DNA of 64,000 nt. It comes from Trematomus loennbergii. Lineage: Eukaryota > Chordata > Actinopteri > Perciformes > Nototheniidae. The position numbers and the translations under genes were made by a program. Location of the stretch: assembly GCA_012861695.1 (NCBI GenBank), contig JAAOOA010000096.1:694886-758885 (forward strand). The letters run 5' to 3'. Below are positions 55,591 to 64,000 of this stretch, one piece after another (position 1 is the first letter of the stretch; every line of letters begins with the position of its first letter). The notes beneath the pieces were generated by a model. It was not told where the DNA came from, did not search any database, and worked only from the letters and a program-made list of their open reading frames with translations.

Positions 55591-56456
55591 CATGATCTGT
55601 GTGTAATATAAGTAGATTGCTAAAAACATAGAGTAGCATCTTACTGTTGTCACTGATCCAGGTGCATCAAGTTTGACCTTCTCAAAGTCAGCAGGTAAGA
55701 GTCGTTTCATCTAGAGGAGCCCTTCATCAGGAGTCATCAGACGAGAGCAACGGAGAACAAGTTGTTCAGGACACACAGTTCTTCTGTTATTAGTGGAGAA
55801 CTTGAAATGCCTTAAATGTCACAAAGAACGATCGCATGACACGATGAGAATATTGAATCCACATGTTTTCTGTCCCTCTCAGAAAGTCTGCATGTTGTGT
55901 TTGAGGGACTCACAGATGGTGCGGTGAAATTGTCTCGCAGCGGCTTGCGTCACAATGTTTCCGGAATAAACTCCACTAATTTCCCCGCGTGGTGATTAAG
56001 TATGTACAATGAAATAATTTGCTGTTCCGTCGCAACCAATTATGTACACTTTGGAGTCGTGAGTGGCAACATGAGAGAGACACAAATTAGCTGGCATTTG
56101 TAACATTTATCCTTCCTGGATATCAGAAGCCAAATCAAAGCAATTATGACCCGAGCGTGTCTACTTCGGAGTTTACCGAGTTCATTACGCAAATTAACTT
56201 CCTAATTAGCTTTTGGCTTCATACTCACTTTCATCCGCTTTTTTAGGGTGCTTTTAAGTAATGGCCGGCACATTAGAGCCCAAACAGAGCTGTGTGTAAA
56301 TACAACAGGGGCAGCAGAATGGCCCGCTTACAATCAGACCAAATCAAAATCCCAGCATGCACCAGGGGACATTTGATGGCTCAAATACTGCGAGAAAAAA
56401 ACTCCACAAGGTCCTCCTCCGCACAAATGCTGCATGTTATTGACTTCACTCTGTCC
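55591..56456. other. candidate conserved non-coding element downstream of AK7
   Basis: 55860-56280 is repeat-free and dense in homeodomain-type sites (ACCAATTATG, GCAATTATGAC, CAAATTAACTTCC, CTAATTAGC). It looks like a conserved enhancer block; only a cross-species alignment can show it. Confidence 0.4.
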
Positions 56457-56462
56457 TTTATT
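56457..56462 (-). promoter_or_regulatory. candidate polyadenylation signal AATAAA (AK7)
   Basis: The minus strand reads AATAAA about 100 bp after the AK7 stop, the first canonical signal on that strand. No transcript evidence. Confidence 0.45.
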
Positions 56463-56562
56463 AAAGAGCTCAGGAAGCTTAGAGGAAAAAGATTTCATTT
56501 CAGTTTTTGTGTTTTGTATTTGCATTAAGTGTAGATCCAAAGAGAAGAAATGATCTCAACCT

Positions 56563-56601
56563 TCAGTAGTTAAAGGGATTGTTCCTGATCAAGAAGTCCG
56601 C
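56563..56601 (-). CDS. ak7: Adenylate kinase 7 terminal exon
   Basis: A very short last exon: acceptor TCTTTCTAG, then ADFLIRNNPFNY and TGA (56565-56563). It completes the Dpy-30 motif: DPVDFL|ADFLIRNNP matches the human ending DPVDFLAEYLFKNNP. The phase 0 junction is exact. The preceding 1.2 kb intron holds a LINE fragment and two long (GT)n tracts between inverted repeats. Confidence 0.9.
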   Translation of the reverse strand, partial: ADFLIRNNPFNY

Positions 56602-56731
56602 CTAGAAAGAGTCAAACCAGAAGAGATGATCAGGATCACATTCATGTCCAGGCGGAACATCAATATGAGGTAATAACAGTGAACACAGAAATGTTGAGTA
56701 CACCAACGTTTTATGTTAGAAATATATAGTA

Positions 56732-56733
<2 letters not shown>

Positions 56734-56779
<46 letters not shown>

Positions 56780-56792
56780 TGTTGTGTGTGTG

Positions 56793-56866
<74 letters not shown>
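56734..56866 (+). repeat. (GT)n microsatellite
   Basis: About 65 units with three slips. Confidence 0.97.
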
Positions 56867-56867
<1 letters not shown>

Positions 56868-56944
56868 AGGGTTTTTAGACAGATTCCAGCTGAACCAAGT
56901 GGACAAAGTGTGCTAACTGTCCAGGATTTTCCATGTCTCTCCTC

Positions 56945-56945
<1 letters not shown>

Positions 56946-56987
<42 letters not shown>

Positions 56988-56999
56988 GTGTGTGTGTGT

Positions 57000-57037
<38 letters not shown>
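56946..57037 (+). repeat. (GT)n microsatellite
   Basis: About 45 units with two slips, directly abutting the LINE fragment. Confidence 0.97.
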
Positions 57038-57039
<2 letters not shown>

Positions 57040-57725
57040 TGAGGTGGCTTTCTACCACCTCAAAAACATTGCCAGACTCCGCCCCTCACTCTCTGACTCT
57101 GTGGCAGAAACACTCATACACGCCTTCATCACATCCCGTCTGGACTACTGCAATGGAGTCCTGTCCGGGGTTCCCAGCAAAGCCCTGGAGAGGCTCCAGT
57201 ACGTCCAGAACTCTGCCGCCAGGCTTCTCACCCGCACCAAGCCCTGGCAACACATCACCCCCACCCTCATCCACCTCCACTGGCTGCCTGTCCCAGATTC
57301 ACTACAAAACACTCCTCCTCAATTACAAGTCCCTCCATACCCTTGCCCCCCAGTACTTATCGGACCTCCTCCATCCCTACACCCTTCTCGGAGTCTGCGG
57401 GCCTCAGACACGGGCCTGCTCTCCATTCCCCACTCTCGCCCCCGAACTGTTGTTGACAGGGCGTTCAGTGTTGCGGCCCCCACCATGTGGAATGCACTTC
57501 CTGCAATGCTGCTTCCCTGGACATCTTCAAGTCATCATTAAAACTCACCTGTTCACCCTGGCCTTTGACCCCTAACCCATCACAGTCCCCCTGCTTCCAC
57601 TCCTACTGCTCTTGATTACATGTTTTACTTTGTTATTTGTCCCTTTTGTTTGTTCACCATGTAAAGCGGCCTTGGGTCCCTTGAAAGGCGCTATACAAAT
57701 TGAATCTATTATTATTATTATTGTT
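57040..57725 (+). mobile_element. L2/CR1-like LINE 3' end
   Basis: Encodes VAFYHLKNIARLRPSLSDSV, AETLIHAFITSRLDYCNGVL, LQYVQNSAARLLTRTK, HITPTLIHLHWLPV and, after a frame break, VVDRAFSVAAPTMWNALPAM. It then has the 3' tail TGTAAAGCGGCCTTGGGTCC...GGCGCTATACAAATT and an ATT run. 5'-truncated by the (GT)n tract; not functional. Confidence 0.92.
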
Positions 57726-57807
57726 ATTATTTCTAACATAAAACTTTGGTGTACTCAACATTTCCGGGTGCTGCAAACAGACTTTAATAAGAAGTGCTGA
57801 GTCATAC

Positions 57808-57964
57808 CAGGAAGTCCACGGGGTCCTGAGGTGGGCGGTGCAGCACTCCACCAGGCCCTGGGTCAGGGTGGGCATGACGTGCTCCATCAGGTAGATCGTC
57901 ATGGGGACGGACTGGACCTCCAGCAGCTCCTCCTCCTGCTGCCTCGTCTCCTTCAGACCCCCGT
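57808..57964 (-). CDS. ak7: Adenylate kinase 7 exon with the Dpy-30 motif and a one-base break
   Basis: Acceptor CCTGTCAG (starts 57964), donor TTCCTG|GTATGA (ends 57808). It reads LKETRQQEEELLEVQSVPMT, then IYLMEHVMPTLTQGLVECCT, AH; human AK7 has [20 protein letters not shown]. The segment from IYLMEHVMPTL onward is the Dpy-30/RIIa-like dimerisation motif, which in axonemal proteins docks amphipathic helices. The expected PQDPVDFL follows only if one base is restored in the short run at about 57830-57831 (CACCTCAG instead of CACCCTCAG). Literally read, the exon ends LRTPWTSW, out of frame. Confidence 0.92.
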
Positions 57965-59607
57965 CTGACAGGACGCATCACACATGTAAAGCATGGCTCT
58001 CAGACACTTACAGGACACACTAGTTTAGCACTTGTTTATTGTTTGGTCCATCCTGTTGGCTAATGATAATGTTGCTGACTAGGACTGGCACTCTGAGAGC
58101 AGAAATGTCTGCCAAGGCTGATGTTGCCTTCACATGCTGCTGAGATGGTCGTATTTCTTCCAACTTCTGTGTGTTTATGAGCTCATGAAGTTAGTATTTG
58201 CAAACAACAATGGAAGATGTGTTGTATGTTATGTATGTGCGATATGACGTCAACTTGACAAGCCCTATACCAAAATGCCCATCAACTATTCTAGTTGTTG
58301 TCCTGACTTCAGAGAATTCCACCACACATGAATGATGACAAATATGCAATTTAACAGAGAGAAAAATAATGCATTTATCTGCCTGTGATTCTCCTCGATG
58401 CCTCAAATCTGCTAAAAAGGGATCTTTCTTAGCAGACTTCCACCAAAAGTCATTCAATGAAGCCAGCCGTTGCATAGTAAAACTGTGTGAACACAGGGAG
58501 TAAAGAAAGTGTAAGTGGAGAGTTGGTCTTTGTACTGTGAAGGATGTTTAAAATAAACATATTACTCTTCCCCGTCTTTGATTTCTAAAATAAAGAAGGG
58601 GAAATCATTCTCAGAGTGAGACGTGCTGCCGCTGGGCGCTTTTCTGATAGATTCTTGCTTTATATCATATTTAGTCCACCACATCCTGTTTCATTTTTAG
58701 CCAGGTTCAGTTGTCTAAAAGTCTGTCCATTTTAGTTTTATCTGAGTAAAATGTTACTGAGTTCCACTCTGACTCAGTTGAAGTCTGAGTGGACATTTTA
58801 GGCAAAAAACGCAGATGAAATGTTGGTCGTCAGATTGATGTCCACCTAGTTTTATATCTAATAAAGTTGTATTTTTGCATTTTAGTCTATTATTCTTTGG
58901 CAAAAATATTGATGTTGATAGAGACACAGTCTGTGTGTGCTGCCTGTAAATCCCCTCTTGTCAAAACGTTTGTTGACATTACATAGTCATAGTTTTCTTA
59001 CCAAATGACCCCTGGATGACAATAGAGCAAACCCCAGAATGTGCATCTAATGAAGCAGGCCATAAGAGCGGGAGCCTCGTAAACAAAACCTACTAAGTGG
59101 ACCTTTGAGTAAAGATTTGTATTTTATACATAACAAGGCCTAGCCTGATCTAATACTTTCCTCATTTGCTGTTTTCTAGTATGCAAGACTTATGAATATG
59201 AAATGTAGGAAAAGCTGAGATTATCAGAGATAAGTAGTTCACTCGTCATCTAGTTGTTACCAATCATTTTTATACAGATTTGATTGGACTGTAGAAGTTA
59301 GATGGGCACATGTTTAGTACTGAATGTATGGTAACACACCCCTAATAGGTGTGAGAGCTCCTGTCTGCCATCAGGGGTTATTCATGTTGAGGAGAAATAC
59401 CAAGCAATAATATATTTGAGCCTATTTTAAATGTTGCCTTTACATTACAGATATTGTGAATGGGGAATAATAGAGTGGTTTATTGTGACATTTGTTTTTT
59501 CTTCTGTCTGCTGTATTCTCAGCTTTGGTATAAACACGCTGATCATGGGTCAGTCTCGTGAGGGAACAGTCTTTGTTGTGTGAAAGTGTTACCTTCTCCT
59601 GCAGTAC
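57965..59607. other. AK7 intron
   Basis: AT-rich intron with no recognised repeat. Confidence 0.6.
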
Positions 59608-59831
59608 CCACCCACTGGTCCCAGCTTGCAGCCCTGTGTGTGGCCTCCTCCTCCTCCCTCCTCTCCTGCTCCGCCCTCTCCTGCTCCTCTCTCTCATCCT
59701 CTCCTCAGCCTTCCTCCTCTCCTCTTCCTCCACCTCCCTGCAGCTGGGGCCGTAGTTCCTGGGCTGGCCCAGTGTGTCCAGGATCTTCTGCATCAGCAGC
59801 AGGCAGTCCGGCTCCTCGCTGCTGCTGATCT
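59608..59831 (-). CDS. ak7: Adenylate kinase 7 exon with a frame break in an AG run
   Basis: Acceptor CTCCTCAG (exon starts 59831). It reads EISSSEEPDCLLLMQKILDT, LGQPRNYGPSCREVEEEERR, KAEERM; human has [20 protein letters not shown]. After M the AG-rich run at about 59685-59696 shifts the frame. The homologous charged helix (EEQERAEQERREEEEATHRA, ASWDQW) is in another frame and needs two bases removed or one added. The literal frame becomes Arg-rich (RSRRGRSRRGGRRRR) and is not AK7-like. The donor GTGG|GTACTG (exon end 59608) gives the best length match to human RWEEWNKRLEE; an alternative donor is GAAG|GTAACA at about 59590. Confidence 0.88.
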
Positions 59832-60316
59832 CTGAGGAGGACAGGAGACACACTTAGGACAGGATTTCAATATCCGGAGGGATAGAAGGGTTAGCTGCAT
59901 GACTTCTTAACCCTAACCCTACAATCATTTTGCACAATCGTTCTGCTATCTGGATCTGGACGTAAAAAAGTCAATCTGCAATTGATTCAGACTATGGAAG
60001 CAGTTACTAATTAATCTAAATAAAATACCTTAATTGGTATTAAACCTCTATGTATCATTCTTTAAAAAGTCAAAAAAAGCTCATTCATTGATTTTACAAT
60101 AGATTGTCAACAAACACTCTTTTTTTCCTTCTTTCCATGTCTTTTTAAGACTTAACTTGAATTAATAATACAAAATAATAAATCAATAAAAAAAAGATCA
60201 GAAACTTTTTCAAAATAAGCGGGAACCCTGCGGCTAAGGCAGATTGACTTTATATTTAACAAATCCAAATGAACATTGATAAGGAAAGCACAGTTTGTGG
60301 CTCACTAACTAACTAA
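59832..60316. other. AK7 intron, left part
   Basis: 60060-60235 is AT-rich and ends GCGGGAACCCTG, as does the repeat at 36640-36800. Confidence 0.5.
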
Positions 60317-60871
60317 AGGCCCTGACACACCAGGCAGTCACCAGAGAACTCGCCGACGCCGACTGTTGCGTCGCCGTGTTCTCCTGCGTCTTGGCCATGT
60401 GTCGCACTGGAACACACCGCAAAGACTTCAGCCGAGCACGTACAAACTGCGCATGCGTGAGTGGCAATAACTCTCCTTACCAGCAGGCGGCGGTAGTGTG
60501 TATTCGTCATTCAAAAGAGGCAACCGGAAGACAGAAGAAGAACAGACTGCGTGATGTAAACAAACAACAAATAGCGTGTGCGTTCCATTTTCACTCTCGT
60601 CCATCGAAAACATGCTTCGTGCGGTACTGGAGCTATCAGCCATTGGAGTGTTGCTTGTGGAAGACATTCTCAAGCAACCGTTTCACTCTCATGCGCTAGC
60701 TGAACAGCCAATCAGAGTGATTTATTTGGCCGACTGTCTGTGAATGAAAGGCCAAATAAGGCGTGTCACGGCCGACGGTGCGGGACACACCAAATTGAGT
60801 TTGGGCGACAGGGCACGCTTCGTCGTCCGACTAACGAAAACAGCCGATTTCGGCCTGGTGTGTCAGGGCCT
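60317..60871 (-). mobile_element. PIF-Harbinger-like MITE, copy 2
   Basis: Perfect inverted ends AGGCCCTGACACACCAGGC and GCCTGGTGTGTCAGGGCCT with TAA on both sides (60314-60316, 60872-60874). 555 bp. The interior is related to 21484-22148 in opposite orientation. Its right end lies 26 bp from the splice donor of the AK7 exon 60899-61096. Confidence 0.88.
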
Positions 60872-60898
60872 TAACACACAACAGGCGTGAGTGATTAC

Positions 60899-61096
60899 CC
60901 AGGTACAGAGGGGTGGTGTCCAGCTCATCAAAGTAGTTCCCCACACTCTCATCCTCCATGTTGTTCTCTCTGTGTCTGTCCAGGCGGAGCAGGAAGTGCT
61001 CCTGCTCGTAGCTGTGCTCCTGCACCAGCCTCTCAGGCAGGTTCATCACCCGCTCCTTAAGGAACACATCCGACGCATCCAGACTCAGCACACACT
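60899..61096 (-). CDS. ak7: Adenylate kinase 7 exon, kinase core continuation
   Basis: Acceptor GTGCTGCAG, donor TACCTGG|GTAATC, 198 bp. It reads CVLSLDASDVFLKERVMNLP, then ERLVQEHSYEQEHFLLRLDR and NNMEDESVGNYFDELDTTPL. Human AK7 has [20 protein letters not shown] and NIEDETVFNYFDELEIHPI at the same place. This is the LID/core segment that closes over bound nucleotide. A Harbinger-like transposon begins 26 bp beyond the donor. Confidence 0.95.
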
Positions 61097-61324
61097 CTGC
61101 AGCACACACAAGGAAACCATCACACACACACTGATATCTGTAAAACCCGATAAGATTCTGCTGTTGCATCTAAACAATACGCCATTTAAAAAACTGCTGA
61201 CTTTGAGACGATGGAACTGTACTTGATAAAATGCTGACTCATTTCTGGTTTCTAGAACTCATTCCTTCACCACCCTACATTACTGCTGGGGGGACATAAA
61301 GCATATGGATAGCCCTGCAGAGAC

Positions 61325-61390
61325 CTGGCATAATCTTCCTGCTGAATGAAGAAATCTGGGATGTTCCGTCTTCTGATTCCTGTTCTTCAG
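61325..61390 (-). CDS. ak7: Adenylate kinase 7 exon, acidic LID-side linker
   Basis: A 66 bp exon with acceptor TTTTGTAG and donor ATGCCAG|GTCTCT. It reads EEQESEDGTSQISSFSRKIM and then P, joined by phase-1 codons at both ends. It corresponds to the acidic human stretch EDEEEEDD...FPFDKLIIP, between the kinase signature and the [12 protein letters not shown] segment. Without this exon the flanking exons would join into a TAG stop, which supports it. Confidence 0.88.
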
Positions 61391-61820
61391 CTACAAAAGA
61401 AAGCAAAGGGATGTTTATACAGGTACAATGTGTATTCTGTTTTACAGAGTATGCAGTAGTGCAGTCAGAGCTATGGCTGCGTTCCAAATCCCTCTTTCTT
61501 TTTTACTTTTAGTATGTACTGCAGATAGCCGTACAAATGATAATGCCATCATAACGTTGTACCTTGACACTTTTGCTGAATGATTCAAGATTTAAACATT
61601 GAAAGGGTTTATCGTCATATGCACAATAGCTAAAGCGTAGCTGTTGGCAATGAAAATCTGAAGTCCTGGGCATGGCCAACAGTCCAACAAACAATAAACT
61701 TAGCACATAAAGAAATAACGGTGTGAAATGTAGGAATAAGTCAACTATGAACATTTAAAATGCAATAAGATATGCAGGAGGACTTCCTGTTGTTTCTCTC
61801 ATTATGCACAAGTGTCTCAC

Positions 61821-61949
61821 AGTAGAAGAGCTCTTTAGCTTGTTCATATGTCTTTGGAAAGCCATCGAGAACAAAGCCCTGGTTCCTGCACGGGTTGGAC
61901 ATCAGCCTGTCCTTCACCACCTTCACCAGCAGATGGTCCTCCACAAGAC
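61821..61949 (-). CDS. ak7: Adenylate kinase 7 exon with the adenylate kinase signature
   Basis: On the minus strand: acceptor CATCAG (exon starts 61949), donor TTCTACT|GTGAGA (exon ends 61821). It reads VEDHLLVKVVKDRLMSNPCR, then [32 protein letters not shown] is the adenylate kinase signature in AK7 form, with Lys where most kinases have Arg (DGFPR); human AK7 has [20 protein letters not shown]. AK7 catalyses ATP + AMP = 2 ADP and is associated with motile cilia and sperm flagella. The N-terminal NAD-binding-like region and the P-loop exons lie right of the window. The exon starts in phase 2 and ends in phase 1. Confidence 0.95.
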
Positions 61950-62340
61950 CTGATGGACAAACATTAGCTTAACAGAGAACTGAAACTCACAACAAGCACT
62001 GAAAAAGTATGGATTCAGCTGAACCTCATATTGTTATTTGAATTTTTTTTTATCATAAAATACTGATTATAGTAGCTTTAAAATCTAAGACTGAAACATA
62101 TTTTCATCTTCTGTCGGTATACCTGTTATAAGTTCTTCATTATATTTAGCACATTTCTGTTAAACGTACATCTTGTAAAACTTTACACTCTCTCACTTTC
62201 AATTCTGCTATTCTACACATGTGTTATTTTTCATATTGTTACTGTACTTCCTTTTGTTTGTTGTATATTCATATTTCTTGTAAACATTTCCTTTAATTTT
62301 TTTTGAATGTATGTAATTGTAATGAATAAATAATTAACAG
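61950..62340. other. AK7 intron, nothing recognised
   Basis: AT-rich sequence between the exon at 61949 and the transposon/minisatellite region. Confidence 0.5.
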
Positions 62341-62341
62341 A

Positions 62342-62450
62342 GGTGGGAAGTAGTGGAGTACAAATACTTTATTACTGTACTTAAGTACATTTTTCTGGTA
62401 TCAGTACTTTACTCCACTACTTATTTTTCTGAAGACTTTTTACTTTGACT
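62342..62450 (+). mobile_element. DNA transposon left end (AAGTAC-rich family)
   Basis: GAGGTGGGAAGTAGTGGAGT, then ACTGTACTTAAGTACATTTT and CTTATTTTTCTGAAGACTTT, the left part of a common teleost non-autonomous DNA transposon. It runs directly into the 37 bp array. Confidence 0.65.
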
Positions 62451-64000
62451 TCTTACATTTTGAACCCAAATACCTGTACTTTCTACTTCTTACATTTTGA
62501 ACCCAAATACCTGTACTTTCTACTTCTTACATGTTGAACCCAAATACCTGTACTTTCTACTTCTTACATGTTGAACCCAAATACCTGTACTTTCTACTTC
62601 TTACATGTTGAACCCAAATACCTGTACTTTCTACTTCTTACATGTTGAACAAATACCTGTACTTTCTACTTCTTACATTTTGAACCCAAATACCTGTACT
62701 TTCTACTTCTTACATTTGAACCCAAATACCTGTACTTTCTACTTCTTACATTTTGAACCCAAACCTGTACTTTCTACTTCTTACATGTTGAACCCAAATA
62801 CCTGTACTTTCTACTTCTTACATTTGAACCCAAATACCTGTACTTTCTACTTCTTACATTTTGACAAATACCTGTACTTTCTACTTCTTACATGTTGAAC
62901 CCAAATACCTGTACTTTCTACTTCTTACATGTTGAACCCAAATACCTGTACTTTCTACTTCTTACATTTTGAACCAAATACCTGTACTTTCTACTTCTTA
63001 CATTTGAACCCAAATACCTGTACTTTCTACTTCTTACATTTTGAACACAAATACCTGTACTTTCTACTTCTTACATTTGAACCAAATACCTGTACTTTCT
63101 ACTTCTTACATTTTGAACCCAAATACCTGTACTTTCTACTTCTTACATGTTGAACACAAATACCTGTACTTTCTACTTCTTACATGTTGAACACAAATAC
63201 CTGTACTTTCTACTTCTTACATGTTGAACACAAATACCTGTACTTTCTACTTCTTACACTTTGAACCAAATACCTGTACTTTCTACTTCTTACATGTTGA
63301 ACCAAATACCTGTACTTTCTACTTCTTACATGTTGAACACAAATACCTGTACTTTCTACTTCTTACATGTTGAACACAAATACCTGTACTTTCTACTTCT
63401 TACATTTGAACACAAATACCTGTACTTTCTACTTCTTACATTTGAACACAAATACCTGTACTTTCTACTTCTTACATGTTGAACACAAATACCTGTACTT
63501 TCTACTTCTTACATTTTGAACACAAATACCTGTACTTTCTACTTCTTACATGTTGAACACCAAATACCTGTACTTTCTACTTCTTACATGTTGAACACAA
63601 ATACCTGTACTTTCTACTTCTTACATTTGAACACAAATACCTGTACTTTCTACTTCTTACATTTTGAACAAATACCTGTACTTTCTACTTCTTACATGTT
63701 GAACACAAATACCTGTACTTTCTACTTCTTACATGTTGAACACAAATACCTGTACTTTCTACTTCTTACATTTTGAACACAAATACCTGTACTTTCTACT
63801 TCTTACATGTTGAACACAAATACCTGTACTTTCCACTTCTTACATTTTGAACACAAATACCTGTACTTTCTACTTCTTACATGTTGAACCAAATACCTGT
63901 ACTTTCTACTTCTTACATGTTGAACCCAAATACCTGTACTTTCTACTTCTTACATGTTGAACCCAATACCTGTACTTTCTACTTCTTACATGTTGAACAC
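62451..64000 (+). repeat. 37 bp minisatellite, about 42 copies, runs off the window
   Basis: Unit TACCTGTACTTTCTACTTCT plus TACATGTTGAACCCAAA. Variants are TTTTGAAC, TTTGAAC, GAACACAAA, GAACCAAA and GACAAA. It is derived from the interior of the transposon beginning at 62342. Confidence 0.97.

Larger units (their letters stand above)
56690..57763. repeat. 35 bp inverted repeats enclosing (GT)n tracts and a LINE fragment
   Basis: AATGTTGAGTACACCAACG at about 56691 continues to TTTTATGTTAGAAAT (56724). Its reverse complement lies at about 57729-57763 with one mismatch. The whole unit is in the last AK7 intron. Confidence 0.9.

Noticed and set aside
56736..57575. 279-codon open frame as a host gene
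   Set aside because: It begins in (GT)n and continues through a broken LINE reverse-transcriptase tail.
59558..59835. Plus-strand Ser/Pro/Leu-rich open frames
   Set aside because: They are the antisense of the AK7 exon encoding the Glu/Arg-rich helix.
62605..63776. Repeated open frames with CTFYFLH-type repeats
   Set aside because: Translation of the 37 bp array. The period is not a multiple of three and frames open only through chance indels.

Overview
This window is vertebrate, almost certainly teleost fish, nuclear DNA. It has small spliced exons in large introns, dozens of long (CA)n/(GT)n microsatellites, several minisatellites, and the DNA transposons (hAT, PIF-Harbinger-like, piggyBac-like) and L2-type LINE tails typical of ray-finned fish. 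There is no bacterial, organellar or CRISPR-like content.

Two protein-coding genes converge. On the + strand, six exons (800-43221) encode the middle and end of a leucine-rich-repeat protein that I recognise as a PPP1R37 (LRRC68)-like protein phosphatase 1 regulatory subunit. Its 5' exons lie left of the window, and its last two exons are separated by a 33.4 kb intron. On the - strand, six exons (61949 down to 56563) encode the second half of adenylate kinase 7 (AK7): the adenylate kinase signature, the rest of the kinase domain, a charged linker and the C-terminal Dpy-30 motif with the stop codon. Its 5' exons lie right of the window. I see no shared function; the genes are simply tail-to-tail neighbours with about 13.3 kb between their stop codons.

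Four of the twelve exons carry small indels against the expected reading frame: 4385-4388, about 4800-4804, about 59685-59696 and about 57830. All lie in short homopolymer or dinucleotide runs. The two in the LRR gene compensate each other; the two in AK7 do not. The minisatellite arrays show the same type of one-base loss, so residual assembly error is the simplest explanation, but true gene decay is not excluded.

Layout: 1-9641, five LRR exons with a piggyBac-like MITE (3053-4115) and a 28 bp minisatellite (6685-7543). 9642-43074, the giant intron, with LINE fragments, a second TTAA-flanked element, a Harbinger-like element, hAT copies (one nested inside an older repeat with a perfect 8 bp target duplication), a second copy of the piggyBac-like MITE, a 72 bp minisatellite and several blocks that look like conserved non-coding DNA. 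43075-43600, last LRR exon and 3' UTR. 43600-56562, intergenic, rich in microsatellites and minisatellites, with a reverse-strand LINE whose coding sequence holds a 52 bp tandem array. 56563-61949, AK7, with a LINE fragment between 35 bp inverted repeats in its last intron and a Harbinger-like element 26 bp from a splice donor. 62340-64000, a DNA transposon whose interior has expanded into a 37 bp minisatellite running off the window.

I found no convincing new gene system. The observations most worth checking are the exon indels, the exon flanked by complementary (GT)n/(CA)n tracts, the nested transposons, and the paired POU/homeodomain-like non-coding motifs.
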